DNA of 64,000 nt from Gemmatimonadota bacterium (GCA_025358055.1 JANYKV010000186.1:1-64000), one strand, 5' to 3'. Shown: positions 8,077 to 18,163, numbered from the stretch's first letter. The notes: a model not told the origin generated them from the sequence alone. Program-made: numbers and translations.

Positions 8077-9399
8077 TCAGAGTTTCGTGACCCGCATGCT
8101 CTTGGAGTCGAACCCGAAGGCGCTTCCTTCCCAGAGGGAACGGGTCGCTAAATCCACGATCACCATGATTTTGGTGCCGAGCTCAACCGGACTCGCCGGT
8201 TTTTCCCGGGTCCGAATTGAACTCAGCCAATTGAGTCGCAGCTGGTCCTGGTCATCACCGTGGTCCGGGCCCTCGATAATCTTCTCCTCGATCTCATCGG
8301 CGAAAAGGCGCTCCGGGCGCACCGTGGTGTTGCGACCCCCCAAATAAATGTTCCCTTTGTGCCCCCGTATCAGGGTCTCCAACCCAACCTCGTTGTCGGT
8401 GGACCCCGCGATGATCATCGTGTGCTCATCCTCAAATTCCACGTTGATGTTGATTTGATCGTGGTTCTCCATCACCTTGTCGATATAGTGGCCTCCGGAT
8501 GCGACGACGCGGGTCGGCCAACCTAGTCCCAAGGCCATCACTAGCGGCGTAATGCGGTGTACCAACAGGTCGCCGATGATCCCGGTGCTGAATTTCCGAT
8601 AACGGCGCCACCGGGCGTACACTTGCGGATCCCACGGCTGTTCGCCCATCGGCCCACACCACGTCTTCCAATCCAAATTGACGCCCGGCTGCCAAGCGGG
8701 ATCGATTTCGTAATACAGCCACTCCCCATCCTTCGAGTTTCGGCAATAGCTCGTTTGGCTCGAGACCGCCTTACCAATCGCCCCCTGTTGAATCAGCCGC
8801 TTCGCCTCGATGTAGCTCGGAATCAGTACGAACTGAGTGCCGACCTGGACGTTGATTCTCGGGTTTGCCTCCGTCACCCGCTTGAGCCGAAACGCCTGCT
8901 CCAACCGGAGCGTCATCGGCTTTTCCAAATACACATCCTTGCCCCTGAGAATGGCATCTTCAGCCAGCTGTTGGTGCCAATGCTCTGGCGCCGCGATGAG
9001 AACACCATGGAGATCCTTCTGGGCGAGCAGTTCCTTTGAGTTGGTGTACGTCGCCACCGACCCGCCCTGGCTGTCGTCGCACATTTTCTTCGCCTTCTCG
9101 AGCCGCGGTTGGCACACGTCGCAGAGCCCGACAATTTCCAAGTTCTCCTTCCCGTCTTTCTTGAATTTCAGAAACGCCTCCAAGTGCCCGCTGCCCATAC
9201 CTCCGGTGCCGATGATGGCCATTTTGATTGGTTCGTCCGGCGCGGGGACCACGGGTTCGATACCCGGGGAGACCTCGGGCCCTGGTGCCTCGGCGCCGAG
9301 CGGGTCCGGCGCTCCTCCGAGAAGGGCGCTGGTGCCGGCCGCAATCGCTGCCGATTGCAGGAGAAAATCTCGGCGCGAGGGAATATCGGGCTGGGACAT
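8077..9399 (-). CDS. Gfo/Idh/MocA-family oxidoreductase, Tat-exported
   Basis: A 440-residue member starting at the ATG at 9399, which is preceded by GGTGAG at suitable spacing; an upstream in-frame start at 9411 is less likely. The signal peptide has SRRDFLLQSAAIAAG, a standard Tat motif. The Rossmann loop AIIGTGGMGSGH, AAPEHWHQQLAEDAI and the conserved YLEKPMTL (EKP, lysine present) are complete. GIIGDLLVH and the long C-terminal beta domain match exported members found with TIM-barrel partners in bacteria that process glycosides through keto-sugar intermediates. It is the first gene of an operon with apbE. The substrate is unknown. Confidence 0.9.
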   Translation of the reverse strand: MSQPDIPSRRDFLLQSAAIAAGTSALLGGAPDPLGAEAPGPEVSPGIEPVVPAPDEPIKMAIIGTGGMGSGHLEAFLKFKKDGKENLEIVGLCDVCQPRLEKAKKMCDDSQGGSVATYTNSKELLAQKDLHGVLIAAPEHWHQQLAEDAILRGKDVYLEKPMTLRLEQAFRLKRVTEANPRINVQVGTQFVLIPSYIEAKRLIQQGAIGKAVSSQTSYCRNSKDGEWLYYEIDPAWQPGVNLDWKTWCGPMGEQPWDPQVYARWRRYRKFSTGIIGDLLVHRITPLVMALGLGWPTRVVASGGHYIDKVMENHDQININVEFEDEHTMIIAGSTDNEVGLETLIRGHKGNIYLGGRNTTVRPERLFADEIEEKIIEGPDHGDDQDQLRLNWLSSIRTREKPASPVELGTKIMVIVDLATRSLWEGSAFGFDSKSMRVTKL

Positions 9400-9449
9400 G
9401 GCTGATCTCACCGTTAGAGGTCCTGAGAACGCGTGGGGAAAAATCGTGT

Positions 9450-10355
9450 CTACGCAAGTTCCGCTTGAATCCGCTTGAGCAACGCGAGGGTGCCGGCGAC
9501 GCCGTCCATTTCGCTCAGCCGATCCCCCTCGTATTCAATACCAACCCAGGAATGGAAACCGGCGTCCACAACGGTTTTCATCAATCGGTGATAGTCCTTG
9601 GTCGTCTCTTCACCGCGGGCATCAAAGTCGTGCGATTTTGCGCTCACCGCTTTCGCGAACGGCATCATCTCCGCAACGCCCAGATAGCGGTCATACTCAT
9701 AGAAGTTGCCGAAGTCGGGCAGGGTTCCGCAGCGCGGATGGTCGACCATCCGCATCACCTTCGTGAGCCATTGGCCATTGGATGAGAGACCTCCGTGGTT
9801 TTCCACGATTACGTTGATGTCATGGCCCGCCCCGTATTCGGTAAGGTGACGGAGTCCGTCCGCGGCCAGCTTAGCTTGTTCGTCATAGCTGCCTTCACTC
9901 GCCGCGTTCACCCGGATGGTGATACATCCGAGCACCTTTGCGGCATCCACCCACTTGAAGTGATTTTCGACAGCCTCACTTCGCTTGGCGGTATCCGGGT
10001 CGCCGAGGCGGCCTTCTCCGTCGCACATGATCAGGTGCTGAAATACGCCATGATCCGCCGCGCGGCGGTTCATTTCCGCGAGGTACGTCTGGTCCTTCGC
10101 CTTGTCCTTGAAAAAGGAATTCACATATTCGATGGCGTCTATGTTGAAATCCTTACGGGCCACCTTGGCAAAGTCCAAGTGATCGAGTCGTTTTTCCGCC
10201 AACGCGCGATGAAACGACCATTGCGCCAAGGAGATTCGAAAGGTTTCCTTCCGGCCGCTGCCGGCGGCCAACGCGGGTCGCACCCACGCGGCCCCGGCCA
10301 CGGCGGCCAGCGCGCTATGGAGTAGAAAATGACGCCGATCGAGGCCACGAGACAT
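9450..10355 (-). CDS. xylose isomerase-like TIM-barrel protein, Tat-exported
   Basis: The start is the ATG at 10355, preceded by GGAAGG 8-10 nt upstream; the longer open frame to 10565 overlaps the divergent gene and lacks family sequence. The 301-residue product has a twin-arginine signal ([19 protein letters not shown]) followed by ALAAG. The rest is an AP-endonuclease-2/xylose-isomerase TIM barrel: ISLAQWSFH opening, [17 protein letters not shown] and GIEYEGD, with Glu and Asp residues placed for a divalent metal site. Members isomerise or epimerise sugars, or cleave 3-keto-glycosides. It is 50 bp upstream of an exported oxidoreductase on the same strand, suggesting a periplasmic two-enzyme step. 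Confidence 0.85.
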   Translation of the reverse strand: MSRGLDRRHFLLHSALAAVAGAAWVRPALAAGSGRKETFRISLAQWSFHRALAEKRLDHLDFAKVARKDFNIDAIEYVNSFFKDKAKDQTYLAEMNRRAADHGVFQHLIMCDGEGRLGDPDTAKRSEAVENHFKWVDAAKVLGCITIRVNAASEGSYDEQAKLAADGLRHLTEYGAGHDINVIVENHGGLSSNGQWLTKVMRMVDHPRCGTLPDFGNFYEYDRYLGVAEMMPFAKAVSAKSHDFDARGEETTKDYHRLMKTVVDAGFHSWVGIEYEGDRLSEMDGVAGTLALLKRIQAELA

Positions 10356-10442
10356 TGGGAAATCCCTTCCACCCGGAGTGGTTGGTGATGCGGAACGCTT
10401 CTCCATGACAATACTCGCCATTGACGTGCGCCGGGAGGGTGC

Positions 10443-11285
10443 GTGACCCGACCGATTGGGGTGTGCTCGTGGTCCCTGCAGCCCCGGAGCTCTGAACAGC
10501 TGGTGGAGCGGGTGGAAGCTACAGGACTCCGGGCCGTCCAACTCGCCCTTGAGCCCATCCGACAAGGTCTTCTGGATCTCGACACTCTGCGGGGCCTGCT
10601 GGCCGGCGCTGGGATTACGGTCCTTTCGGGCATGATGGAGACCAAAGATGAGGACTACTCCACCCTAGAGTCGATTCGCCGGACCGGCGGCATTGTCCCG
10701 GACCATACTTGGAAAGACAACGTAGGTCGGGCCCGGCAAGTGGCGGACTTGGCCCATCGGCTGGAGATTTCCCTCGTTACCTTTCACGCCGGATTCATCC
10801 CGCACGATCCGGGTGATGCGAGCGGCCCAAAACTGATCGGGCGGGTGCAGCTGCTGGCGGACCTGTTTGCGGCCGAAGGAATCCAACTCGGTTTGGAAAC
10901 CGGACAAGAAACCGCTACGACGCTGCTTGCTACGCTCGTCGCCATTGACCGAGCTAACGTCGTCGTCAACTTCGACCCCGCCAACCTGATTCTGTATGGG
11001 AAGGGCGACCCGGTGGCCGCCTTGCCCGTTCTGGTGCCGTTCATCCACCAGGTGCACGTCAAGGACGCGAGGCCGGCGATGATCGAAGGGGCCTGGGGTA
11101 CCGAGGTAATTGTGGGCGAAGGGGCAGTGGAGTGGGACCGGTTGTTTGACGTGCTAAATCATCATTTGCCGGATGTGCCACTGGTGTTCGAGCGCGAGGC
11201 GGGGGTGGCCCGAGTACAGGACATTCAACATGGTTTTGAGTTCGTCCGTCCCTTTCTGCCCAACGCTGACTCGGTGAGACCGTGA
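10443..11285 (+). CDS. sugar phosphate isomerase/epimerase family TIM barrel (cytosolic)
   Basis: GTG start at 10443 with GGGAGGG 4-5 nt upstream. The 280-residue protein lacks a signal peptide. It opens with [10 protein letters not shown] and continues through [26 protein letters not shown] and HQVHVKDA, typical of the xylose isomerase-like barrel with metal-binding Glu, Asp and His residues. VFEREAG near the end supplies the last Glu. It is divergent from the exported barrel at 9450-10355 (87 bp between starts) and overlaps the next oxidoreductase gene, so it is the first gene of a plus-strand operon. Probably isomerises or epimerises a keto-sugar made by its partner; substrate unknown. Confidence 0.85.
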   Translation: MTRPIGVCSWSLQPRSSEQLVERVEATGLRAVQLALEPIRQGLLDLDTLRGLLAGAGITVLSGMMETKDEDYSTLESIRRTGGIVPDHTWKDNVGRARQVADLAHRLEISLVTFHAGFIPHDPGDASGPKLIGRVQLLADLFAAEGIQLGLETGQETATTLLATLVAIDRANVVVNFDPANLILYGKGDPVAALPVLVPFIHQVHVKDARPAMIEGAWGTEVIVGEGAVEWDRLFDVLNHHLPDVPLVFEREAGVARVQDIQHGFEFVRPFLPNADSVRP

Positions 11286-12331
11286 TGTCCGAGACGCAGG
11301 AAATCGGAGTCGGAATCATCGGCTTTGGGGTCATGGGCCGTACCCATGCAGCGGCGTATGAGGCCGCCCGGAAGACCGGGGTTCCGGTCCGCCTTCGCGC
11401 GATTTGTAGCCGCGGCGCCGCGGCGCCCGGAACGGTGGCCGGCAACCTGAACCCGCAGAGCCACGATTCGCCGCTCGATCTTGCTTCGGTGGACCGCGTC
11501 CAGGACCCCAGCCACATCTTCAATCGATCGGACATCACTGCCGTCAGCATTTGTACGTATACCGACACGCACATCGACCTGAGCCGACGTGCCCTTCACG
11601 CGGGGAAGCACGTGCTAGTCGAGAAGCCGGTTGCCCTCACCAGTCAGGCGGTGCATGCGCTCGACCTGATTGCCCGCCAGGCCGATCGAGTCTGTATGCC
11701 TGCGATGTGTATGCGATTTTGGCCGGGCTGGAGTTGGCTGCGCGACCGGATCCTCGACCAGAGCTTCGGCTCGCTGCGAAGTCTCGTCCTTCGACGGCTC
11801 GGGGCCAAGCCGACGTGGGCGATCGATTTCTATGGCGATCTCTCTCGGTCGGGAGGGGCGTTGGTCGATCTGCACGTGCACGACGTAGACTTCGTGTCCT
11901 GGTGCCTCGGCGCGCCGATCGCGGTGTCAAGCCATGGCAGCATCGAACGGGTGTCAACCTCCTATCGGTTTGCCGCCGGGCCCCCTCACGTCGTCGCCGA
12001 AGGCGGCTACGTTTCGGTGCCTGGATTTGAATTCCAAATGCGCTACCAGGCCGTCTTTGACGAGGCCGTCGCCGAATTCGACCTCGCGGCCGCGAATCCT
12101 CTCACCCTGGTACGGGGTGGCGTTTCCACCACGGTTGATGTGCCGGTCGAAAGCGCGTACGAGGCCGAGGTGCGACATTTCCTGGAAGTCGTCCGTGGAC
12201 GCAGACAGAAACTGGCAGCGACGCTGGAAGATGCCGAAAGCGTGACCCGGGTCCTTGAAGCGGAAGCGGAGAGTCTCGACCGCGGACAATGGGTGGCGGT
12301 CGGCCCGCGCCCTCCGGCTGGGCACTTGTAG
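11285..12331 (+). CDS. Gfo/Idh/MocA-family oxidoreductase (cytosolic)
   Basis: ATG at 11285 follows GGTGAG by 6 nt and overlaps the stop of the TIM-barrel gene by 1 bp, so the two are translationally coupled; a GTG at 11282 is also in frame. The 348-residue protein has the Rossmann motif GIIGFGVMGRTHA, then SICTYTDTHIDLS, VLVEKPVALT (complete EKP) and GALVDLHVHDVDF, the segment that in family members holds the active-site Asp and His. No signal peptide, so it uses cytosolic NAD(P). With its upstream partner it would form an oxidise/isomerise pair on an imported sugar or polyol. Confidence 0.88.
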   Translation: MSETQEIGVGIIGFGVMGRTHAAAYEAARKTGVPVRLRAICSRGAAAPGTVAGNLNPQSHDSPLDLASVDRVQDPSHIFNRSDITAVSICTYTDTHIDLSRRALHAGKHVLVEKPVALTSQAVHALDLIARQADRVCMPAMCMRFWPGWSWLRDRILDQSFGSLRSLVLRRLGAKPTWAIDFYGDLSRSGGALVDLHVHDVDFVSWCLGAPIAVSSHGSIERVSTSYRFAAGPPHVVAEGGYVSVPGFEFQMRYQAVFDEAVAEFDLAAANPLTLVRGGVSTTVDVPVESAYEAEVRHFLEVVRGRRQKLAATLEDAESVTRVLEAEAESLDRGQWVAVGPRPPAGHL

Positions 12332-12455
12332 CTGCTGAATCCACAATGGTGTCATTCCGAGGTCGCACCGCGACCGAGGAATCTCAAGATCTACGGGACA
12401 ACTGTTCCTTTTCAGCCGACCGATAAGTGATCTCTCGAGTGGAGTGCGGACCACA

Positions 12456-13619
12456 ATGAAATACGCCCGCTCATCGCGACCCATCGGGATCGGTCTCATC
12501 GGTCAGAAATTCATGGGCCGAGCGCACAGCAACGCCTGGGGACAAGTGCCGAAGTTCTTTGATCTCCTCCGACCGCCTCGTCTCGTGGTTATCAGTGCTC
12601 GTGATCGGACAGAACTTGCGACGTTCGCGGAGCGTTGGGGATGGGCGCGATGGACGACCCGGTGGCGCGAACTGGCCGAGGCGCCCGATATCGATTTGGT
12701 GGACGTCGGGACCCCGAACGCGCTCCATGCGGAGCAATCGATCGCCATGCTCGAGGCGGGCAAACATGTCGCCTGCGAAAAGCCCCTGGCGGGAACCCTC
12801 GCCGAGGCGCGCGCGATGCGTGATGCGGCGCGGAAGAGTCGGCGGAAGACCTTCGTCTGGTTCAACTATCGGCGCTGTCCCGCCGTCGGCCTCGCCTGGC
12901 ATCTGATGCGCGAAGGCGCCCTCGGCCGGATCTATCATCTGCGCGCGACCTATCTGCAGGATTGGGGCGGTCCTGCGACGCCCCTGTCCTGGCGCTTTCG
13001 GAAAAAGGAGGCGGGTTCCGGAGCGCACGGTGATCTCAATGCCCACATCGTGGACTTGGCTCGCTTCCTCCTGGCCGACGAGGTGGACGCCGTCCATGGT
13101 GCTCTCGCCCGGACCTTCATTGCCGAGCGCGTGTTGCCCGGTGCGAGCAAGAAGCGGGGGCGAAGCGACGTCGACGATTGCCTCTTGTTTCTCGCGAGTT
13201 TTCGCCGGGGCACGGTCGCGAGTTTCGAAGCCACTCGTTTGGCGACTGGCGATCAGAACGCAAATCGGGTCGAGATCAATGGTGAGCACGGCAGCCTCCG
13301 GTTCGATTTCGAAGACATGAACCTGCTGCATTACTTCGACGCACGACAAGGCAAGCGAACCGCAGGATGGCGGCGAATCATGTGTACCGGAGCCGGGGTT
13401 CATCCGTACGCTGGCCACTGGTGGCCCGATGCACATCTCCTCGGCTACGAACACGGGTTCGTCAACATGGCGGCCGATATCCTGCGCGTCCTCGGAGGAG
13501 AGGCACCCGAGCTGCCCCTGCCCGATTTCGCGGACGCCTACGAAACCCAGCGGGTTCTCGAGGCGGCACTTCTCGCGTCCGACGAGCGCTGTGCGGTTCC
13601 GCTCAAGGAGGTTCGGTAA
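12456..13619 (+). CDS. Gfo/Idh/MocA-family oxidoreductase (cytosolic)
   Basis: A 387-residue oxidoreductase with [17 protein letters not shown] at the N-terminus, [24 protein letters not shown] (EKP present) and [16 protein letters not shown] for the substrate pocket. ATG at 12456 is used; a GTG at 12444 is in frame. The N-terminal [10 protein letters not shown] and the length are typical of the inositol/sugar dehydrogenase-like branch seen next to TIM-barrel isomerases. The stop is 2 bp from the start of the next TIM-barrel gene, so they are cotranscribed. It repeats the pairing seen at 10443-12331. Confidence 0.88.
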   Translation: MKYARSSRPIGIGLIGQKFMGRAHSNAWGQVPKFFDLLRPPRLVVISARDRTELATFAERWGWARWTTRWRELAEAPDIDLVDVGTPNALHAEQSIAMLEAGKHVACEKPLAGTLAEARAMRDAARKSRRKTFVWFNYRRCPAVGLAWHLMREGALGRIYHLRATYLQDWGGPATPLSWRFRKKEAGSGAHGDLNAHIVDLARFLLADEVDAVHGALARTFIAERVLPGASKKRGRSDVDDCLLFLASFRRGTVASFEATRLATGDQNANRVEINGEHGSLRFDFEDMNLLHYFDARQGKRTAGWRRIMCTGAGVHPYAGHWWPDAHLLGYEHGFVNMAADILRVLGGEAPELPLPDFADAYETQRVLEAALLASDERCAVPLKEVR

Positions 13620-13621
13620 AG

Positions 13622-14674
13622 ATGACCCATCTCCTCACCTTATTCACGGGCCAATGGGCTGACCTTCCGCTCAGCGTGCTATGTCAAAAGGTTCAGCCCC
13701 TCGGATACGATGGGCTCGAACTGGCGTGTTGGGGCGATCACTTTGACGTTGTACGCGCCCTGTCCGAGGCGGATTACTGTCGGCAGCGCTGGCAGCTGTT
13801 GCAGGACCATGGCTTGGCATGCTACGCCATCAGCAATCACCTCGTTGGGCAAGCGGTGTGCGATCTCATCGATGCCCGGCATCAGGCGATTGTGCCGCCG
13901 CGAGTGTGGGGCGACGGCGATCCTGAAGGGGTGCGTCGGCGCGCCGCGGAGGAATTGAAGACGACGGCTCGCGCAGCCCGGCGCTTTTTTGACGCGGCGC
14001 CGACCGCGGTCAAAACCCGACTCGCCGAGCAGCGCCGGACCGTGGTCAATGGATTCACCGGGAGCAGCATCTGGGCTTACCATTACTCGTTCCCTCCCAC
14101 CCTTCCCGGCCAAGTCGAAGCGGGGTTCCAAGACTTCGCTACACGGTGGAAGCCGATTCTGGACGTGTTCGCGGCTGAGAACGTGCATTTCGCGTTGGAG
14201 GTACATCCGGCGGAGATCGCGTTTGACATCAGCTCGGCGCGGCGAGCGCTCAATGCCGTCGGTCATCATCCTCACTTTGGTTTCAACTTCGATCCCTCCC
14301 ATTTCGGGTACCAGGGTGTGGACTACATTCGGTTCATTCGTGAATTCAGTGCCCGTATTTTCCACACGCATGTGAAGGATGTGTGGTGGTCCCCCACGCC
14401 CACCGAAGCCGGGACGTTCGGCGGCCACACCGAATTCGGCTCGGGTGAGCGGAACTGGAATTTCCGCTCGCCGGGGCGAGGCCGAATCGATTTCGAAAGC
14501 GTCATACGGGCTCTCGATCAGGCCGGCTATACCGGTCCGCTCTCGGTGGAGTGGGAAGATTCTCTGATGGATCGGGAGCATGGCGCCGCGGAAGCAGCCC
14601 GGTTTGTTCGATCGCTGGATTTCCCCCCCTCCAGAGTCGCATTCGACGCCGCGTTCGCCCGTCACGAAGATTGA
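13622..14674 (+). CDS. sugar phosphate isomerase/epimerase family TIM barrel
   Basis: The ATG at 13622 has AAGGAGG 10 nt upstream inside the end of the previous gene, which fixes the start; the open frame extending back to 13367 is overlap. The 350-residue protein shows [56 protein letters not shown] and [11 protein letters not shown], a TIM barrel with all expected metal ligands. The pattern is close to the larger cytosolic isomerases that accompany Gfo/Idh/MocA enzymes. It is the middle gene of an oxidoreductase/isomerase/MFS run. Confidence 0.88.
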   Translation: MTHLLTLFTGQWADLPLSVLCQKVQPLGYDGLELACWGDHFDVVRALSEADYCRQRWQLLQDHGLACYAISNHLVGQAVCDLIDARHQAIVPPRVWGDGDPEGVRRRAAEELKTTARAARRFFDAAPTAVKTRLAEQRRTVVNGFTGSSIWAYHYSFPPTLPGQVEAGFQDFATRWKPILDVFAAENVHFALEVHPAEIAFDISSARRALNAVGHHPHFGFNFDPSHFGYQGVDYIRFIREFSARIFHTHVKDVWWSPTPTEAGTFGGHTEFGSGERNWNFRSPGRGRIDFESVIRALDQAGYTGPLSVEWEDSLMDREHGAAEAARFVRSLDFPPSRVAFDAAFARHED

Positions 14675-14711
14675 CCGATACTACTTTTTACCCCTGACCC
14701 GGGAGCCCGCG

Positions 14712-15980
14712 GTGCGCCGACTCTCCTTCATGATGTTTCTGCAATACGCCGTATGGGGCGCGTGGCTTCCCCTGGCGGGCCGCTACCTTTCCGCCAGTAC
14801 GGCGGAAGGAGGGCTTGGGTTCACCGGCGGACAGATCGGCCTCATCCTCGGATTGGCCGGGTCGATTGGAGCGATTGCCTCGCCATTCATCGCGGGACAG
14901 GTTGCTGATCGATACTTCAGCACCGAACGATTCCTGGCTTCCCTGCTGGTCGTTGGCGGGGTCATCAAGTGGTACACCGCCTCCCAAACGAGTTATCAGG
15001 CCTGGCTCTGGCTTTCCATCGCGTATGGTGTGGTTTACATGCCCACGCTGGCGTTGTCGAATTCCATGGCGTTCGCCAATCTGAACCACCCCGGCCAGCA
15101 ATTCCCCAAGATTCGCGTCTGGGGAACCATTGGCTGGATCGCCGCGAGTTGGATCTTCCCAATGCTCTACCTTCAGACTGGACTCCATGTTCAATGGATG
15201 CCGCCCTTTTTGGTGGGTCCTGAATTGCCGAACGTGACGGCCCGCTTGGCGACCTCACTTCACTTCTCGGCGCTCATCTCTTGGGGCTATGCGATCTTTT
15301 GTCTGTTCCTGCCTCACACCCCCCCCAAGCCCAACGCGGTGGAGCCACTCGCTTTTGCAAAGGCCTTCCGGTTGCTGCGCGAGCCTTCGTTCGCCGTGCT
15401 CGTCGCGGTCAGCCTGCCGATCAGCGTCATTCACCAGATCTACTTTATCCAAACGCCGCCGTTCCTCTCGCATCTGGGCCTGCTGGACTCCCAAATTGGT
15501 CCCACGATGACCATCGGCCAATTCAGTGAGATTGCGGTCATGGCCGGTCTGGGATGGGGGCTCTCCCGGTATGGATTTCGCTCGGTGATCTCGGTGGGGG
15601 CCTTCGCCTACTTCCTACGGTATATGATTTGGAGCATCCCAACCCTTCCCGTGTCAGTCTTGGTGGCGAGCCAAGCGCTGCACGGAGTGTGTTACGCCTG
15701 CTTCTTCGCCGCCGGGTTCATCTACGCGGACCGTGTGGCCCCGGACGATGCCCGCCATTCGGTTCAGACCGTCTTTGGGATTTTGATTTTGGGCGGCGGC
15801 CCGGTCGTGGGTGGCATCCTCTCTGGCTGGTTGGCGGAGCACTACAAGGTGGTTGGAGGCGGAGTAGATTTCGCCGCGCTGTGGCGAGTGGTCGCCCTGA
15901 TCGGTCTCGGCGCTGCCGTTGGTTTTGCGGCCTTCTTTCGTGCCAAGCCGGTGTCCCTGAGCGTGCCCTCGAAAGCGTGA
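14712..15980 (+). CDS. MFS permease of the nucleoside:H+ symporter (NupG-like) type
   Basis: GTG at 14712 is preceded by GGGAG at 7 nt; the frame is open back to 14580 but that part overlaps the isomerase gene. The 422-residue protein has 12 predicted membrane helices, opening LSFMMFLQYAVWGAWLPLAG, the usual first helix of this branch. Later features are a helix-2/3 loop with GQVADRYFSTER and KIRVWGTIGWI. Members of this branch move nucleosides or sugars with protons. The position at the end of the oxidoreductase/isomerase run suggests it imports or exports that pathway's substrate. Confidence 0.88.
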   Translation: MRRLSFMMFLQYAVWGAWLPLAGRYLSASTAEGGLGFTGGQIGLILGLAGSIGAIASPFIAGQVADRYFSTERFLASLLVVGGVIKWYTASQTSYQAWLWLSIAYGVVYMPTLALSNSMAFANLNHPGQQFPKIRVWGTIGWIAASWIFPMLYLQTGLHVQWMPPFLVGPELPNVTARLATSLHFSALISWGYAIFCLFLPHTPPKPNAVEPLAFAKAFRLLREPSFAVLVAVSLPISVIHQIYFIQTPPFLSHLGLLDSQIGPTMTIGQFSEIAVMAGLGWGLSRYGFRSVISVGAFAYFLRYMIWSIPTLPVSVLVASQALHGVCYACFFAAGFIYADRVAPDDARHSVQTVFGILILGGGPVVGGILSGWLAEHYKVVGGGVDFAALWRVVALIGLGAAVGFAAFFRAKPVSLSVPSKA

Positions 15981-16034
15981 GTTGCGCCGCCGCGTCCTCC
16001 ACTGAGAGGTTGGTTTCTCGTTCCTGACTCGGCG

Positions 16035-16898
16035 ATGCGACTCCTGGATATTCTGCGCCGGTTTCGGCGGGGGATCTTCGTTGCCCTCGTCCTGGTGGTG
16101 ATCGAGCACGTCGCGTGGATCGCCGAGCCCGCCGCGTTCGGGCCGGTAATCGACGCGTGGCTCGAAAAAGATGTCCAGCCGCACGCGCACCTCCTCGTGC
16201 CTCTCGGCATTTGGATCGGATTGTTCGCGGTGAACTCCATCGTCGGCTCCCTCCGGCGGTCGATCGACCAGCGAATTTATCTCCGAATGTACGCCGATAT
16301 CGCCGCGATCGTGGCGCGCACCGCCCAAGAGCAGAAACTATCCATGTCGCAAACAGCGGCTCGAGCTGACCTCTCCCGCCAGTTCATCACCTTTTTTCAA
16401 TACCGGGTTCCCGAAGTACTCGAGCAGGTTATTGCCATCGGTGGTGCCCTCGTGAGCCTCGCGTTCTTCGACTGGAGGATCTCGCTCGCGTGCTTTTTCG
16501 TGACCGTGCCCATCGTAATTACGATCCAAGTGTATCGCACCAAGGTCACCAAGCTTCAATCCTCGGTGCACGACACGATGGAACACTCCTACGAGATGTT
16601 CGCGACCCAGGACCCCGAACGGGTCCGGGCGTATTATCTCGAGCTCGCGAAACCCCAGCAAAAAATCGCGAACTGGGGTGCAGGGGCATTTGGAATGGTC
16701 CGCTTCTTTCTACTGCTCATCTTCCTCGTGGTTCTGTACGTCGCGATCGACCTGGACAATTTCAGTACCGGCAATATTTATTCAATCGTTGCTTACATTT
16801 GGACCTTTATCACCTCCTCCGAATACCTACCCGAGCTACTGGAGAGTTGGACCGCGTTGCGCGACATCTCCGCTCGGCTGCGGGCCGAAGAGGACTGA
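16035..16898 (+). CDS. ABC transporter six-transmembrane domain protein without ATPase domain
   Basis: A 287-residue protein with roughly six membrane helices. It matches the stand-alone 'ABC_membrane_3' type: VIEHVAWIAEPAAFGPVIDAW at the start (an exporter-like first helix region), then LRRSIDQRIYLRMYADIAA and the second half VPIVITIQVYRTKVTK. There is no Walker A or signature motif and no ATPase gene beside it, so either an ATPase is supplied from elsewhere or the protein has another role. It starts at the ATG at 16035, 54 bp after the MFS gene on the same strand. Confidence 0.78.
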   Translation: MRLLDILRRFRRGIFVALVLVVIEHVAWIAEPAAFGPVIDAWLEKDVQPHAHLLVPLGIWIGLFAVNSIVGSLRRSIDQRIYLRMYADIAAIVARTAQEQKLSMSQTAARADLSRQFITFFQYRVPEVLEQVIAIGGALVSLAFFDWRISLACFFVTVPIVITIQVYRTKVTKLQSSVHDTMEHSYEMFATQDPERVRAYYLELAKPQQKIANWGAGAFGMVRFFLLLIFLVVLYVAIDLDNFSTGNIYSIVAYIWTFITSSEYLPELLESWTALRDISARLRAEED

Positions 16899-17012
16899 AT
16901 CAAACCTTCTTGGCCTGATCGGCATCATATTGTCGTGTCCTCACTGGTGTTGGGCCTATCTCATTCCTCCATCACGCGTCCGAGCGCGGGCTCCCTGCGC
17001 CATGATGTTCCG

Positions 17013-17534
17013 GTGACCAACGCCGCCACCCTTGTTCGACGGGCCCAGGTCGGAGACGAGCACGCGTTCCGTACGCTGTATCAACAGCATGCCGGCGCCG
17101 TCTTTGCTGTTTGTGTTCGGCTTTCTGCCGACGGAGTGTTGGCCGCGGAACTCACCCAGGACGTCTTTGTTCGCGCTTGGGAGGGTCTGGCCTCATTTCG
17201 GGGGGAAAGCGCATTTTCGACTTGGCTGCATCGGATTGCGGTCAACGTTGTGCTCGCGCACCAGCGAACCGCAGAACGGCGTGAGCGTCGCGTGAGTCTC
17301 CCGGGCGACCTCGAACTGGAATCTCACGGAGTGGATGGTCCATCCGCCGCCGAGTCAATCGATCTGGAGCGCGCCATCGCCAAACTGCCGACGGGCGCCC
17401 GAACCGTGTTCGTCCTCTATGATATTGAAGGCTACAGCCACGCCGATATCGCTTCCCTAACCGGGATTGCGGAGGGCACCTCGAAAGCGCAGCTGTTTCG
17501 AGCCAGGAGGCTCTTACGCGAGGCCTTGAAATGA
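17013..17534 (+). CDS. ECF RNA polymerase sigma factor
   Basis: GTG at 17013 begins the family-homologous part (region 2 opens AATLVRRAQVGDEHAFRTLY); the frame is open to 16935. Region 2 contains AELTQDVFVRAWEGLASFRG and region 4 contains LPTGARTVFVLYDIEGYSHADIA with the helix-turn-helix up to LFRARRLLREAL. ECF sigma factors direct RNA polymerase to stress or envelope promoters and are held inactive by a cognate anti-sigma factor. The stop overlaps the anti-sigma start (ATGA), so they are coexpressed and the pair is very likely functional. About 173 residues is normal for an ECF factor. Confidence 0.93.
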   Translation: MTNAATLVRRAQVGDEHAFRTLYQQHAGAVFAVCVRLSADGVLAAELTQDVFVRAWEGLASFRGESAFSTWLHRIAVNVVLAHQRTAERRERRVSLPGDLELESHGVDGPSAAESIDLERAIAKLPTGARTVFVLYDIEGYSHADIASLTGIAEGTSKAQLFRARRLLREALK

Positions 17535-18160
17535 TGACCTGCGCCGACGTCCGCGATCGGCTCGATGCGCTATTGGAGGGTCGCCTCGCACCCGAGGATG
17601 CTGCCAGCATCCTCGGTCATGTGGCCACCTGCGCGGAATGCCGTGAGGACCTGAGCGCGGCCGAGGAATTGCGCCCGCTGGTGGCCTCGCTCTCCCGGCA
17701 CATCGAGCCTCCTCCGGAGCTATGGGGTGCGATCCGCAGGAACCTGCGCTCTCCCGAACGTCCCGACGCCACGCGCTGGTCTCGGCGATCCGTGGTCTTC
17801 GTCCTTGCCACGGCCGCAATCGTGCTCATCGCGCTGTCTTCGCTCATCACGCTGGAGGTGGTGCGGCGAACTGGTCGTTCCACCCGACCAGCAATTGCCG
17901 TTGTCGCTTGGGAAGCGGATTATCGTGCCGCGGCGGCGGATCTTCACACCGAGTTACAGCGCCGCCGGTCGCAGCTCCCCACCTCCACGATTCTGGCTGT
18001 CGAACGAGATCTGGCGGTGATCGACAGTGCGATATCCGAGGCCGGCCGGGCCCTCTCAGGTGAACCCAACGACACCACCTTACGACGCCTTCTCCGGTCG
18101 AGCCATGAACAGAAACTGGCCCTCTTGCGGCGCGCCGTTTTCCTCGGGCCCGAGACTTGA
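17531..18160 (+). CDS. anti-sigma factor with zinc-binding (ZAS-like) domain
   Basis: The N-terminus holds the zinc-type anti-sigma motif H30-x3-C34-x2-C37 (GHVATCAECRED). A single membrane helix follows at about residues 96-117 (VVFVLATAAIVLIALSSLI), then an extracytoplasmic domain of about 90 residues rich in charged helices (DYRAAAADLHTELQRRR). It should hold the adjacent ECF factor at the membrane until an envelope signal triggers release. Translationally coupled to the sigma gene. The periplasmic part resembles the heavy-metal-sensor-like helical C-termini of Gemmatimonadota/Acidobacteriota anti-sigmas, but the signal is unknown. Confidence 0.9.
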   Translation: MMTCADVRDRLDALLEGRLAPEDAASILGHVATCAECREDLSAAEELRPLVASLSRHIEPPPELWGAIRRNLRSPERPDATRWSRRSVVFVLATAAIVLIALSSLITLEVVRRTGRSTRPAIAVVAWEADYRAAAADLHTELQRRRSQLPTSTILAVERDLAVIDSAISEAGRALSGEPNDTTLRRLLRSSHEQKLALLRRAVFLGPET

Positions 18161-18163
18161 TCT

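Noticed and set aside
13367-13621. N-terminal extension of the TIM-barrel gene at 13,622
   Set aside because: The extension lies within the oxidoreductase gene in another frame; the ATG at 13,622 has AAGGAGG upstream and begins the family sequence.
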